The notes under the pieces are model-generated. The model did no database searches and was not told the origin of the DNA. It was given only the letters and a program-made list of their open reading frames with translations. Of a stretch of 64,000 nucleotides of DNA, positions 44,956 to 53,804 are shown in pieces; the first letter of the stretch is position 1; every line of letters starts with the position of its first letter. The stretch lies in the NCBI GenBank assembly GCA_036261615.1, contig DATAKK010000084.1, forward strand, positions 1 through 64,000, read 5' to 3'. The stretch is from JAJYQH01 sp036261615. GTDB lineage: Bacteria > Actinomycetota > Actinomycetes > Propionibacteriales > Propionibacteriaceae. A program made the translations under genes and the position numbers.

Positions 44956-45912
44956 ATGACCCCCACGGTCCGCCAAGCAAGCAAGCTGTCGATCATCGGT
45001 GCCGGTGCGGTCGGCACGTCGATGGCCTACGCGGCCCTCATCCGGGGCTCCGCGTCGGTCGTGTCCCTCTACGACGTCAACGAACAGAAGGTGGACGCCG
45101 AGGTCCGCGACCTCGCCCACGGCACCCAGTTCACCCCCTCGGTGGTGATGGGCGGCGCCGACATCGAGGTGGTCAAGGACTCGTCGGTCGTCGTCATCAC
45201 CGCCGGTGCCCGGCAGAAGCCCGGCCAGAGCCGGCTCGACCTCACCGCGGTCAACGCGGGAATCCTCGAGAAGCTCATGCCCCAGCTCGTCGACCAGGCC
45301 CCCGACGCCCTGTTCGTGCTGGTCACCAACCCGTGCGACGTGCTCACGGTGGTCGCCCAGCGGGTGTCGGGGCTGCCGGCGTCCCGGGTCTTCTCGACGG
45401 GCACGATGCTCGACTCGTCGCGCCTGCGCTGGCTGATCAGCGAGCGCACCAACGTCGCGCAGCGCAACGTGCACGCCATCATCGTCGGCGAGCACGGCGA
45501 CTCCGAGTTCCCCGTGTGGTCGAACGCCACCATCAGCTCGGTGCCGATCCTGCAGTGGCAGGTGCACGGCGAGCACATGTTCCGCCGCGAGGAACTCGAC
45601 GCGCTCGCGTACGAGGCCGCGCACGCGGCGTACGCGGTGATCGAGGGCAAGGGGGCCACCAACTACGCGATCGGCCTCACCGGCGCCCGCCTCACCGAGG
45701 CCCTGCTCTCGCCCACGCGCTCGATCCTGCCGCTGTCGACGATCATGGACGGCTACCTCGGGGTCGAGGGCGTGGCGCTGTCGATGCCCACCCTGGTCTC
45801 GTCGGCGGGCGTGAAGCGGATCATCGAGATCCCTCTCGACGAGGGGGAGCGCGGCAAGTTCCTCCAGTCCGCGCAGACGCTGCGCGAGAACCTCGCGAGC
45901 ATCGGCTACTGA
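44956..45912 (+). CDS. ldh: L-lactate dehydrogenase
   Basis: Interconverts pyruvate and L-lactate with NAD. The Rossmann motif GAGAVGTS is at residues ~15-22, and the catalytic His180 lies in GEHGDSEFP. The 318-residue length is typical of tetrameric bacterial LDH. A malate dehydrogenase is less likely because of the LDH-type NPCDVLT and GTMLDSSRLR segments. The malic enzyme gene follows on the same strand, both acting on pyruvate. Confidence 0.93.
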   Translation: MTPTVRQASKLSIIGAGAVGTSMAYAALIRGSASVVSLYDVNEQKVDAEVRDLAHGTQFTPSVVMGGADIEVVKDSSVVVITAGARQKPGQSRLDLTAVNAGILEKLMPQLVDQAPDALFVLVTNPCDVLTVVAQRVSGLPASRVFSTGTMLDSSRLRWLISERTNVAQRNVHAIIVGEHGDSEFPVWSNATISSVPILQWQVHGEHMFRREELDALAYEAAHAAYAVIEGKGATNYAIGLTGARLTEALLSPTRSILPLSTIMDGYLGVEGVALSMPTLVSSAGVKRIIEIPLDEGERGKFLQSAQTLRENLASIGY

Positions 45913-45978
45913 GCCCGGGGCCGAGCCGCCGTCGCCGGCGTCCGGAGCCGGGAGAGGGGTGTCACGTGGCACCGCGAG

Positions 45979-45984
45979 TAAGCT
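45979..45984 (+). promoter_or_regulatory. -10 box of the malic enzyme gene
   Basis: TAAGCT ends 8 bases before GTG 45993, with no ribosome site between. Confidence 0.45.
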
Positions 45985-45992
45985 CTGGCCCC

Positions 45993-47699
45993 GTGCCCCG
46001 AAACTTCGAATACGAGCAGCGCGCCGACGGAGATGTGCTGCACATCCACGCCCGGGGACGCGACGTCCTCACCAACCCCCTCACCAACATCGGCACCGCC
46101 TTCACCAAGGACCAGCGCAGCCAGTTGGGCATCGCGGGACTGCTGCCACCGCAGGTGATGAGCATGAGCGTCCACCTCAAGCGGAGCTACGCGCAGTACC
46201 AGCGCCAGCCCGACCCGCTGTCGAAGTACCTCTACCTCAACACCATGCACGAGCGGAACGAGGTGCTCTACTACCGGCTGCTCACCGAGCACATCGAGGA
46301 GATGATGCCGATCGTCTACACCCCGACCATCGGGGAGGCGATCCAGGAGTACAGCGCCTGGTACCACCGCCCGCGCGGGGTCTACCTGTCGATCGACGAG
46401 CCGGACGAGATCGAGACGGCGCTCACCAACATGGGTCACCGGGCCGACGAGGTCGATCTCATCGTGGTGACCGACTCCGAGGGCATCCTCGGCATCGGCG
46501 ACCAGGGAGTCGGCGGCGTCGCCATCACCATCGGCAAGCTGTCGCTCTACGTGGCCGCGGCCGGCATCAACCCGCACCGCGTGCTCCCCGTGGTGCTCGA
46601 CGTCGGCACCGACAACCTCGACCTGCTGAGCCAGGAGGGCTACCTCGGCGTGCACCACGCCCGGGTGCGAGGGCAGCGCTACGACGACTTCGTCGACAGG
46701 TTCGTCCAGACGGCCACCTCGCTGTACCCCGACGCGATGATCCACTGGGAGGACTTCGGCCCCTCGAACGCGCACCGCATCCTGGAGAAGTACCGCGACG
46801 AGATCTGCACGTTCAACGACGACATCCAGGGCACCGCCGCCGTGGTCGTGGCCGCGATCCTCAGTGCGGTGCGGGCCAGCGGGACGCCGCTCGACGAGCA
46901 GCGGGTGGTCATCCACGGCGCGGGCACCGCGGGCATCGGCATCGCCGACCTCATGGTCGACATCCTCGTCGAGAAGGGCGTCGGCCGGGACGCTGCCCGG
47001 CGGATGTTCTGGGGGCTCGGGTCCAGGGGCCTGCTCCGCGACGGCGTCCGGATGCGCGACTTCCAGCAGCCCTACGCCCGGACGGCGTCCGACACCGAGG
47101 GCTGGGTGCTCGACCACCCGGGTCAGGTCGAGCTCGCCGACGTCGTCCGCAACGTCCACCCGACCATCCTCATCGGGTCGTCGGCCCAACCCGGCTCGTT
47201 CACCCCGGAGATCGTCACCGACATGGCCGCCCACTGCGAGCGACCCGTGATCATGCCGCTGTCCAACCCGACCTCGAAGGCGGAGGCGCTGCCGTCCGAC
47301 CTGCTCCGCTGGACCGACGGCCGGGCGCTCATCGCGACCGGCTCGCCGTTCGAACCGGTCGTGTTCGACGGGACGACGTACCACATCGCCCAGGCCAACA
47401 ACGCCCTCGTCTTCCCCGGGATCGGCCTGGGCGTGGTGACCAGCCGCGCCTCCCGGGTCAGCGACCACATGATCGCGGCCTCCGCCCGGGCTGTCGCCCG
47501 CGTGGTCACCGACCGCACCCGGGGGGCGTCCCTGCTGCCCGACGTCGGGCAGTTGCGGTCGGTGTCGGCGAAGGTGGGGGTCGCGGTGGCCGAGGCGGCG
47601 ATCGAGGAGGGGCTGGCGCAGGCGGAGGTCGACAACCCCATCCAGGCGGTCTACGCGAACATGTGGCAACCCGTCTACCCGAGGATCCTCGCGGAGTGA
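45993..47699 (+). CDS. NAD-dependent malic enzyme
   Basis: Oxidative decarboxylation of malate to pyruvate. The long (568-residue) form has the malic motif YTPTIGEAIQEYS, FNDDIQGTAAVV with metal-binding Asp residues, and the nucleotide fold VVIHGAGTAGIGIADLM. The length and motifs fit the MaeA/SfcA type. GTG at 45993 is chosen over longer upstream readings because the homology begins there and the promoter box is near. The next gene overlaps its stop (GTGA). Confidence 0.93.
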   Translation: MPRNFEYEQRADGDVLHIHARGRDVLTNPLTNIGTAFTKDQRSQLGIAGLLPPQVMSMSVHLKRSYAQYQRQPDPLSKYLYLNTMHERNEVLYYRLLTEHIEEMMPIVYTPTIGEAIQEYSAWYHRPRGVYLSIDEPDEIETALTNMGHRADEVDLIVVTDSEGILGIGDQGVGGVAITIGKLSLYVAAAGINPHRVLPVVLDVGTDNLDLLSQEGYLGVHHARVRGQRYDDFVDRFVQTATSLYPDAMIHWEDFGPSNAHRILEKYRDEICTFNDDIQGTAAVVVAAILSAVRASGTPLDEQRVVIHGAGTAGIGIADLMVDILVEKGVGRDAARRMFWGLGSRGLLRDGVRMRDFQQPYARTASDTEGWVLDHPGQVELADVVRNVHPTILIGSSAQPGSFTPEIVTDMAAHCERPVIMPLSNPTSKAEALPSDLLRWTDGRALIATGSPFEPVVFDGTTYHIAQANNALVFPGIGLGVVTSRASRVSDHMIAASARAVARVVTDRTRGASLLPDVGQLRSVSAKVGVAVAEAAIEEGLAQAEVDNPIQAVYANMWQPVYPRILAE

Positions 47700-48616
47700 G
47701 CGCGCCGGCCGCCCCGCAGGTGCTCGTCGGCCGGGACGAGTGGCAGCGGGCGCGGGAGGCCCACCAGCAGCGGGCCCGCGAGCTGCTCGGCCCCGTCGTC
47801 GCGCGCCGTCGCCGGGGGGAGCGGCATCCCGTCGAGGACTTCCTCTTCGACTACTACTCGGTGCGGCCGGGGCAGCTCGTCGCGTGGCATCCCGGGGTCC
47901 ACCGGGTGCTCGAGGACGCGGAGGGGGAGTTCGGGTCGCTGCGCTTCCACCGGGCCACCGACGGCCGGGTCGAGGTGGACGCCGCCGGCGTCCTGGCGCG
48001 CCGGGGCGACACCGTGGCCTGGGTGGAGCGGCTGCTGGGGGCGGTCCGCGGGCGTCCGGCGTCCTTCGGCTGCTTCGGCATGCACGAGTGGGCGATGGTC
48101 TACGGACTGGACGCCGACCAGACCCGGCACGCCGGTCTGCCGCTGCGCCCCCAGCCCGACGAGGTGCGTCGGACGGTGGAGCAGGTGGGGCTGCGCTGCA
48201 CCCACTTCGACGCGTTCCGCTTCTTCACCCCGGACGCCGCGCCCCGCAACGCGGTCGCGCTCACGCGGGAGGGGCAGCCGGAGCACGACCAGGGCGGCTG
48301 CCTGCACGCCAACATGGACCTGTACAAATGGGCCGGCAAGCTGCTGCCGCTCACCCCGCCCGAACTGCTGCTCGACGCGTACGAACTCGCCCGCGACATC
48401 CGCGTGCTCGACATGCGGGCCAGCGCCTACGACCTCCGGGGGCTCGGGTACGAGCCGGTACGGGTGGAGACGGCGTCCGGGCGCGCGGAGTACGTGGCGC
48501 AGCAACGGGTGTTCGCCGCGCGCGCCGAGCCGCTGCGAGCGCGCCTGCTCGACCTCATCGGGGCCGCCCGGGTGGTCGCGGCGCGTCAGGCGGGGAGGAT
48601 GAGCGCGGTCACCTGA
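47696..48616 (+). CDS. Conserved actinobacterial protein (often labelled 3-methyladenine DNA glycosylase)
   Basis: A 306-residue protein. It contains HPVEDFLFDYYSVRPGQLVAWHPG and QGGCLHANMDLYKWAGKLLPLTP, segments I associate with an actinobacterial family commonly labelled 3-methyladenine DNA glycosylase. I see no helix-hairpin-helix or other glycosylase signature, so that label is doubtful. The conserved HANMDLYKW and WMVYG-like segments could form an active site. The start overlaps the malic enzyme stop (GTGA), so it is co-translated with it. Its 3' end overlaps the convergent gene by 31 bases. Confidence 0.75.
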   Translation: MSAPAAPQVLVGRDEWQRAREAHQQRARELLGPVVARRRRGERHPVEDFLFDYYSVRPGQLVAWHPGVHRVLEDAEGEFGSLRFHRATDGRVEVDAAGVLARRGDTVAWVERLLGAVRGRPASFGCFGMHEWAMVYGLDADQTRHAGLPLRPQPDEVRRTVEQVGLRCTHFDAFRFFTPDAAPRNAVALTREGQPEHDQGGCLHANMDLYKWAGKLLPLTPPELLLDAYELARDIRVLDMRASAYDLRGLGYEPVRVETASGRAEYVAQQRVFAARAEPLRARLLDLIGAARVVAARQAGRMSAVT

Positions 48617-49542
48617 CGTCCCGACGAGTCGAGCAGGAACAGCGTGCTCTCGGAGTTGGGCATGTCGAACGTCACCGTCCCACTGACCGACTGGCCCGCG
48701 TGCACGACCCGCCCGACGAGGTCGTCCGGGCGGCCGCTGGGGCGGGGCTCGTAGGCCTGGTTGGTGTCGGAGTTGGTGAACGCGAAGAACTGGAGCACCT
48801 GGTCGCCACTGGTCACCTTGATCGTCATCCGCACCACCGCCTGGGGACCCGACCACGTGTACGAGTCGATCGTCCAGACGCCGTGGGCGCCGTCGAAGGT
48901 GTTGTCGAATGGAATGCTCGTGGCGCTGCCGCCCGTCGTGTCCGACGACGGGGGTGCCGAGGCCACGGACGGCGCGGAGATCGGCGGGTCCTGGGACGCC
49001 GTGCGGAACCCCCACCACACCGCAACCGCCACCACGAGCAGCACGGCCAGGGTGATGAGCACCGGCTTGCGGCTCGACTCGGGGCTGAACTGGCGGATCG
49101 ACACGGACGCCGGCACGTGACCGCCCAGCGGGGCACGCGGATCGCGGCCCGGTTCGCCCGGGGGAGTGGGCGCGCCGGGGTACCCCTGGCTCGAGGGTGT
49201 GGCCCAGTAGGCGTTCTGGGGGGGAGTTGCCTGGGGGTAGGGACCGGCCGGGCCGCCCCCCTGCGGGGGCCAGGCCCCGTACCCGGCGCCCGGCGGAGGG
49301 GTCTGGGGGCCGGGGTAGGCGGCTCCGGGGAACGGATTCTGGGGGTAGGGAGCCTGAGGCTGCTGGCCGTACCGATATCGGGGGTCGGCCTGCCGGTCGC
49401 CGTAGGGGGAAGACGGCTGCCCCTGCCAGCCCGACTCCGGTGGCTGTCCCGCTGCCGGCGACCGCGGGTCGGGCGGCGGCCAGGGCTGGGGTCCCTGGTC
49501 CGGCGGGGGCCAGGGGGGAGACCCGTGCGGCGGCGTGCTCAT
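48586..49542 (-). CDS. Pro/Gly-rich membrane protein with extracellular domain
   Basis: A 318-residue protein. Residues 1-140 are a low-complexity Pro/Gly/Gln/Tyr-rich cytoplasmic region (PPWPPPDQGPQPWPPP style). A transmembrane helix is at about 165-185 (VLITLAVLLVVAVAVWWGF) and a beta-rich outer domain follows (WTIDSYTWSGPQAVVRMTIKV ... GTVTFDMPNSESTLFLLD). The outer domain resembles DUF4352-type folds, though this is weak. Function unknown; Pro-rich actinobacterial membrane proteins often interact with cell-envelope machinery. Confidence 0.75.
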   Translation of the reverse strand: MSTPPHGSPPWPPPDQGPQPWPPPDPRSPAAGQPPESGWQGQPSSPYGDRQADPRYRYGQQPQAPYPQNPFPGAAYPGPQTPPPGAGYGAWPPQGGGPAGPYPQATPPQNAYWATPSSQGYPGAPTPPGEPGRDPRAPLGGHVPASVSIRQFSPESSRKPVLITLAVLLVVAVAVWWGFRTASQDPPISAPSVASAPPSSDTTGGSATSIPFDNTFDGAHGVWTIDSYTWSGPQAVVRMTIKVTSGDQVLQFFAFTNSDTNQAYEPRPSGRPDDLVGRVVHAGQSVSGTVTFDMPNSESTLFLLDSSGRQVTALILPA

Positions 49543-49551
49543 GGTGGGGTA

Positions 49552-49557
49552 ACTCTA
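49552..49557 (-). promoter_or_regulatory. -10 box of the Pro-rich membrane protein gene
   Basis: TAGAGT on the minus strand ends 9 bases before ATG 49542. Confidence 0.45.
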
Positions 49558-49610
49558 GCTCGGCCCCGGCCGGGGTCCCGGTCGTCCACAGCCCCCCGGG
49601 AACTCGCCGC

Positions 49611-49664
49611 TTGTGCACAGCGACATCTCGGCGCCGCCCCCGGCCGTGGCGGTGTCCAGACAAT
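49611..49664 (+). promoter_or_regulatory. Upstream signature of the DUF4192-comEA-comEC operon
   Basis: TTGTGCACA (49611-49619) is followed 39 bases later by GACAAT (49659-49664), ending 6 bases before GTG 49671. The near copy TCGTCCACA is at 49582-49590. The arrangement matches the DUF559 gene at 28928-28987 in both sequence and spacing. Confidence 0.4.
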
Positions 49665-49670
49665 CCGGAC

Positions 49671-50687
49671 GTGACCAACCAGCGAGCCACCCTCAGCAAA
49701 CGCCTGCCCACCCGCACCCTTCCGGAGCCCGAGTCGCCCCCCACCCTGCGCATCTCCCGGCCCGACGAGATGATCCTCGTCGTCCCGCACATGCTCGGGT
49801 TCTGGCCCGACCGATCGATCGCGGTCGTCCTCCTGGTCGACGGGCGGGTCGAGGTCACCGCGAGGGCAGACCTCGACTGCGGGCCGGTCGAACTGGCAGA
49901 GGTCATCGAACCGATGATCGCCCGGTTCCCGGGGCATCGCGCCCTGCTCATCGGCTACGGCCCGCGAGACGAGGTCGACGATGCGGTGGCGGCCGCCGAG
50001 ATGCTGTTCGCGCCCGAGGCGCTCATCGACTCCCTCGGCACCGATGGGCGACGGTGGTGGAGCCGCGCCGGCGCCGGCGGCACCATGGCGGGTCGCGACC
50101 TGCGCAGGGTCGCACGGGCAGCCCCCGGCCTTGCCGATCGGCTGCTGCCCGACCGGTCCGCCCTCGAGGGTCGGTTCGCCGGTCCTCCTCCCGCGCAACG
50201 GGACGCCCTCGAGGCCCGCATGGGCGAAACCCTCGAGGCGGTGGCCGACCTCACCCGTGCCGACCGTCTCGAGCGGACGGCCGCGCTCATCCGCCACGCG
50301 GTGGCCACCGACGAGGTGTCCGGACTCGACGACGCCCAACGCCTGGAGCTGGCCGCGCTGGTTCAGGACATCGCCGCGCGCGACGCCGCGTGGATGCTCA
50401 TCAACCGGGCCGAGGCCGACGAACACCTGGCCCTGTGGCACTCGGTCGTCGCCCTCACGCCGACACCGCAGGCACCCCCCGTGCTCTGCCTCGCCGCCAC
50501 CGCGGGTTGGCTCACGGGCAACGGCGCCATCATGAACATCTGCCTCGAGCGGGCCTCGCGCATCGACCCGTGGTACAGCCTCGCCCGGCTGCTCACCGAC
50601 GTGATGCGGCAGGCGATTCCGCCGAGCGCCTGGGACCAACTGGCGGGCATGAGCGTCGACCCCTCCGAGTACGGCGATGAGCCCTGA
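49671..50687 (+). CDS. DUF4192 protein
   Basis: A 338-residue soluble protein of the actinobacterial DUF4192 family. The start LRISRPDEMILVVPHMLGFWPDRSIAVVLL and the C-terminal LCLAATAGWLTGNGAIMNICLERA are typical. Function unknown. The gene overlaps comEA by 11 bases, so it is co-expressed with the DNA-uptake genes. No DNA-binding or catalytic motif is visible to me. Confidence 0.85.
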   Translation: MTNQRATLSKRLPTRTLPEPESPPTLRISRPDEMILVVPHMLGFWPDRSIAVVLLVDGRVEVTARADLDCGPVELAEVIEPMIARFPGHRALLIGYGPRDEVDDAVAAAEMLFAPEALIDSLGTDGRRWWSRAGAGGTMAGRDLRRVARAAPGLADRLLPDRSALEGRFAGPPPAQRDALEARMGETLEAVADLTRADRLERTAALIRHAVATDEVSGLDDAQRLELAALVQDIAARDAAWMLINRAEADEHLALWHSVVALTPTPQAPPVLCLAATAGWLTGNGAIMNICLERASRIDPWYSLARLLTDVMRQAIPPSAWDQLAGMSVDPSEYGDEP

Positions 50688-51414
50688 CCCACCCGAGACC
50701 GGGACGCCGGCCCGCGCGGCCCGGGTCGCGGGGGTCGTCGAGTTCGGGCGCGACCACCTCGCCCTGGTGCTCGTGGCCGGCGTCGTCGCCATCGGCATCG
50801 CGATCACCTATCTCACCAGGGCCCAGGCCCACACGGTGCCGATGGCCGTCCCCTCGTCCCTCCCCGCCGCAGCCCCGACCACCGCCGGCACGCCCCAGCC
50901 CACCGGCGTGTCGGGCGCCGGGGCAGCCCCCGCCACCGGGCCTGCTGCTGTGTCGGCGACACCCCGCCTCATCGTCGTGCAGGTGCTCGGCGCCGTGAAG
51001 CGGCCGGGGGTGATCAGCGTTCCGGAGGGCACGCGCGTGCATGAGGCGATCGCACGGTGCGGCGGACTCGCGCCCGGTTCCGACACCGGCGACCTCAACC
51101 TGGCGGCGGTGCTGCGCGACGCCGACCAGGTTGTCGTCGGCACCCGCGCGGAGCCGGGCGGGACAGTGCGCAACGGCAGCCAGCCCGCCACGGTGCCGGA
51201 CGGCAGCGCCGCACCGGCAGACCTGGTCGTCGACCTCAACACCGCCACCATCGAGCAACTCGACCAGATCCCCGGGGTGGGCCCGGTCACCGCCCAGAAG
51301 ATCGTCGACTGGCGCTCCCAGCACGGAGGGTTCACCGCCGTCACCGAACTGCGCGAGATCGACGGCATCGGGGCAAAGACCTTCGCGCGGATCGCCCCGC
51401 ATGTCCGCATCTGA
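50677..51414 (+). CDS. comEA: ComEA-like DNA-binding competence protein
   Basis: A 245-residue membrane-anchored DNA receptor. One transmembrane helix is at about residues 27-47, an SLBB domain at about 103-160 (VQVLGAVKRPGVISVPEGTRV), and a C-terminal helix-hairpin-helix domain at ~185-245 (DLNTATIEQLDQIPGVGPVTA) that binds dsDNA. The protein overlaps the DUF4192 gene by 11 bases and comEC by 14 bases, which indicates one operon. It binds incoming DNA outside the membrane in transformable species. Competence is not shown for this organism. Confidence 0.93.
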   Translation: MSPDPPETGTPARAARVAGVVEFGRDHLALVLVAGVVAIGIAITYLTRAQAHTVPMAVPSSLPAAAPTTAGTPQPTGVSGAGAAPATGPAAVSATPRLIVVQVLGAVKRPGVISVPEGTRVHEAIARCGGLAPGSDTGDLNLAAVLRDADQVVVGTRAEPGGTVRNGSQPATVPDGSAAPADLVVDLNTATIEQLDQIPGVGPVTAQKIVDWRSQHGGFTAVTELREIDGIGAKTFARIAPHVRI

Positions 51415-53767
51415 GCAACCCCCGAGCCCGACCGTCGACGTCCGCCTCGTGCCGCTGGCGGTGGGCGCCTGGGCCGGTGCGTGGTGGGGCACCGCAGAGA
51501 GCTGGTCGGCGCCGGCGCTGCTCCTCACCGTCGGCGCCCTGGCGGCGAGCGTCGCCGTCGGCACCGGGGGACGGCTTCGGGAACGCCGTCGACAGCTGGC
51601 CGCGATCCTGGTCACTCTCGTGGTCGCAGGCGGCTGCGGACTGCTGAGGCTCGGGGCGGTCCAGCACACGGCACTCACCACGGGCGCTGCCGCGCACAGT
51701 GTCGCCGACCTCGTCGTGGTCGTCACCGGCGATCCCGTCAGCTACCCGGCGTCCGGCACCCGGCCCGCCTTCGTCACGGTGCCCGCGCAGGTGCGTTCCG
51801 TCACGATCCACGGCTCGTCGGCGGTCACCCGGGTGCCGGTGACGCTCACGGGCAGCGGGGACGCCGCATCCTTCCTGACGCCCCTGGCGGTCGGCCAGCG
51901 GGCCACGATCGCGGGCGCCCTGATGCCCCGCGAGCCCGGGCAGCCGGTCGCTGCGGGCGTGCGGGTGCTCGCGCCACCGGCGCGCATCGTTGAGGCCGGC
52001 GTCGTCGACAGGGCGGCCAACCGGTTCCGAGTCGCCCTCGCCGAGGCCATGCGGTGGGCTCCGGCCGCCCAGGCGCACCTCGTGCCCTCGCTCGTGGTCG
52101 GAGACACCTCCAGCGTCGACAGCGCGACCCAGGACGCCTTCCGTGCCACCGGGCTCACCCACCTCATGGCCGTGTCGGGGGCCAACCTCGCACTCACCCT
52201 CGCCTGGCTGCTGGGACTCGCCCGGTGGCTCGGTCTGCGGGCCGGACTCCTCGACGTCGTCGCCGTCGTCGGGGTCGCGGCCTTCGTCGTCGTCTGCCGT
52301 GGGGAACCGAGCGTGCTGAGGGCGGCCGCGATGGGACTGGTCACGCTGGCGGCCCTCGGTCGGCACGCGGCTGCCGGACGCGGCCTGAGGCACCTCGCCG
52401 CGGCGAGCCTCGTCGTCCTGCTGCTCGACCCGTGGCTGGCCCGATCGGTGGGCTTCGCGCTCTCCGTGGCCGCGACCGGCGGCATCATCTGGTGGGCGGG
52501 GGCCTGGGGTCGCCGGGCCGGAGCGACGGGCGTCCGGTGGCTCACCCCGATCGTGTTCGTCCCCCTCGCGGCCCAGGTGGCCACCCAGCCGATCGTCACC
52601 GCGATCAGTGGGGGAGTGAGCACCGTCGGGGTGGTCGCCAATGCGCTCGCCGCCCCGTTCGTGGCACCCGTCACCGTGGTCGGCCTCATGGCCGCGTTCG
52701 CCCAACTGCTGTGGCCACCGCTCGGCGCCGCGGTCGGCTGGGTGGCCGGGGCCTGCATGCAGCCCATCATCTGGATCGCGCGGTTGCTCGCCTCGACCCC
52801 GGGCGCCGTGTGGCCGTGGCCGGTGACACCCCTGAGCATCGCCCTGCTCGGCGTCGCCTGCCTGTTGCTGGCCGCGCTGGTCCCGCACGTCGCGGCGCGC
52901 CCGGGCCTCACGCTCGCCGTGTTGCTCGCCCTTGCTCTCACGCCCTGGCTGCACCCGCGGCCGCTCGGATGGCCCGGTTCCTGGGATGTCGTCTTCTGCG
53001 ATGTCGGCCAGGGGGACGCCACCGTGGTCCGGGCCGGGCCCGGTGAGGCGGTGCTCGTCGACGCGGGGCCGGACGACGACAGCGCGCTGACCTGCCTGAG
53101 GTCGCTCGGCGTCACCCGGCTTCCCCTCGTCCTCCTCACCCACTTCCACGCCGACCACTCGGGGGGCCTGGCCCGGGTGCTGCGCGGCGTGCCGACCGGC
53201 CGGATCTGGGTGAACCCGGCGGCCAGCCCGGCTGCTGACGTGCGCCGCGTGGCCGAGGCGGCCGCGAGCACTGGGACGCCGCTCGAGGAGGCACCGGTGG
53301 GGGCCAGCATCAGCGTGGGGATGGCGAGGGTCGACCTCCTGTACGGCGGTCCACTCCCGTCCGTGCCGGCAGCCGACGACGAGGGGGAGTCGTCCGCGGA
53401 GAACAACACCTCACTGGTCCTGCGGGTGGCTTCGGGAGGCCTGACGGTGCTCGTCGCAGGCGATGCCGAGACCGAGGAGCAGCAGCAGGTGCTCGACGAG
53501 CACGTCGACGTCCGGGCGGCCGTGTGGAAGATGCCGCACCACGGGTCGTCGCGGCAGTGCGCCGAGCTGTGGCGTGCAGCGGGGGCGCGGGTGGCCGTTG
53601 CCAGCGCCGGACTGCACAACGACTACGGTCACCCCGCCCCGGCGGCTCTTCGGTTGGCGGCGCAGCTCGGCATGACCGTGGCCCGAACCGACCAGCAGGC
53701 GTCCATCGCCATCCGGGCCGAGGGGGGCCGGCTGCGCATCCGCACCCAGGCCTCCGGCCGTGGCTGA
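51401..53767 (+). CDS. comEC: ComEC DNA-uptake channel
   Basis: A 788-residue polytopic membrane protein with the full ComEC layout. An N-terminal DUF4131-like OB domain is followed by the competence transmembrane region, and the C-terminal metallo-beta-lactamase domain shows LTHFHADHSGGL, VAGDAE, HHGS and DYGHP metal ligands. In transformable bacteria it carries single-stranded DNA across the membrane and may digest the other strand. The start overlaps comEA by 14 bases. Confidence 0.93.
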   Translation: MSASEQPPSPTVDVRLVPLAVGAWAGAWWGTAESWSAPALLLTVGALAASVAVGTGGRLRERRRQLAAILVTLVVAGGCGLLRLGAVQHTALTTGAAAHSVADLVVVVTGDPVSYPASGTRPAFVTVPAQVRSVTIHGSSAVTRVPVTLTGSGDAASFLTPLAVGQRATIAGALMPREPGQPVAAGVRVLAPPARIVEAGVVDRAANRFRVALAEAMRWAPAAQAHLVPSLVVGDTSSVDSATQDAFRATGLTHLMAVSGANLALTLAWLLGLARWLGLRAGLLDVVAVVGVAAFVVVCRGEPSVLRAAAMGLVTLAALGRHAAAGRGLRHLAAASLVVLLLDPWLARSVGFALSVAATGGIIWWAGAWGRRAGATGVRWLTPIVFVPLAAQVATQPIVTAISGGVSTVGVVANALAAPFVAPVTVVGLMAAFAQLLWPPLGAAVGWVAGACMQPIIWIARLLASTPGAVWPWPVTPLSIALLGVACLLLAALVPHVAARPGLTLAVLLALALTPWLHPRPLGWPGSWDVVFCDVGQGDATVVRAGPGEAVLVDAGPDDDSALTCLRSLGVTRLPLVLLTHFHADHSGGLARVLRGVPTGRIWVNPAASPAADVRRVAEAAASTGTPLEEAPVGASISVGMARVDLLYGGPLPSVPAADDEGESSAENNTSLVLRVASGGLTVLVAGDAETEEQQQVLDEHVDVRAAVWKMPHHGSSRQCAELWRAAGARVAVASAGLHNDYGHPAPAALRLAAQLGMTVARTDQQASIAIRAEGGRLRIRTQASGRG

Positions 53768-53804
53768 CCACCGCCATGTCGGCCCCGACTGGCATGCTGT
53801 CCTC

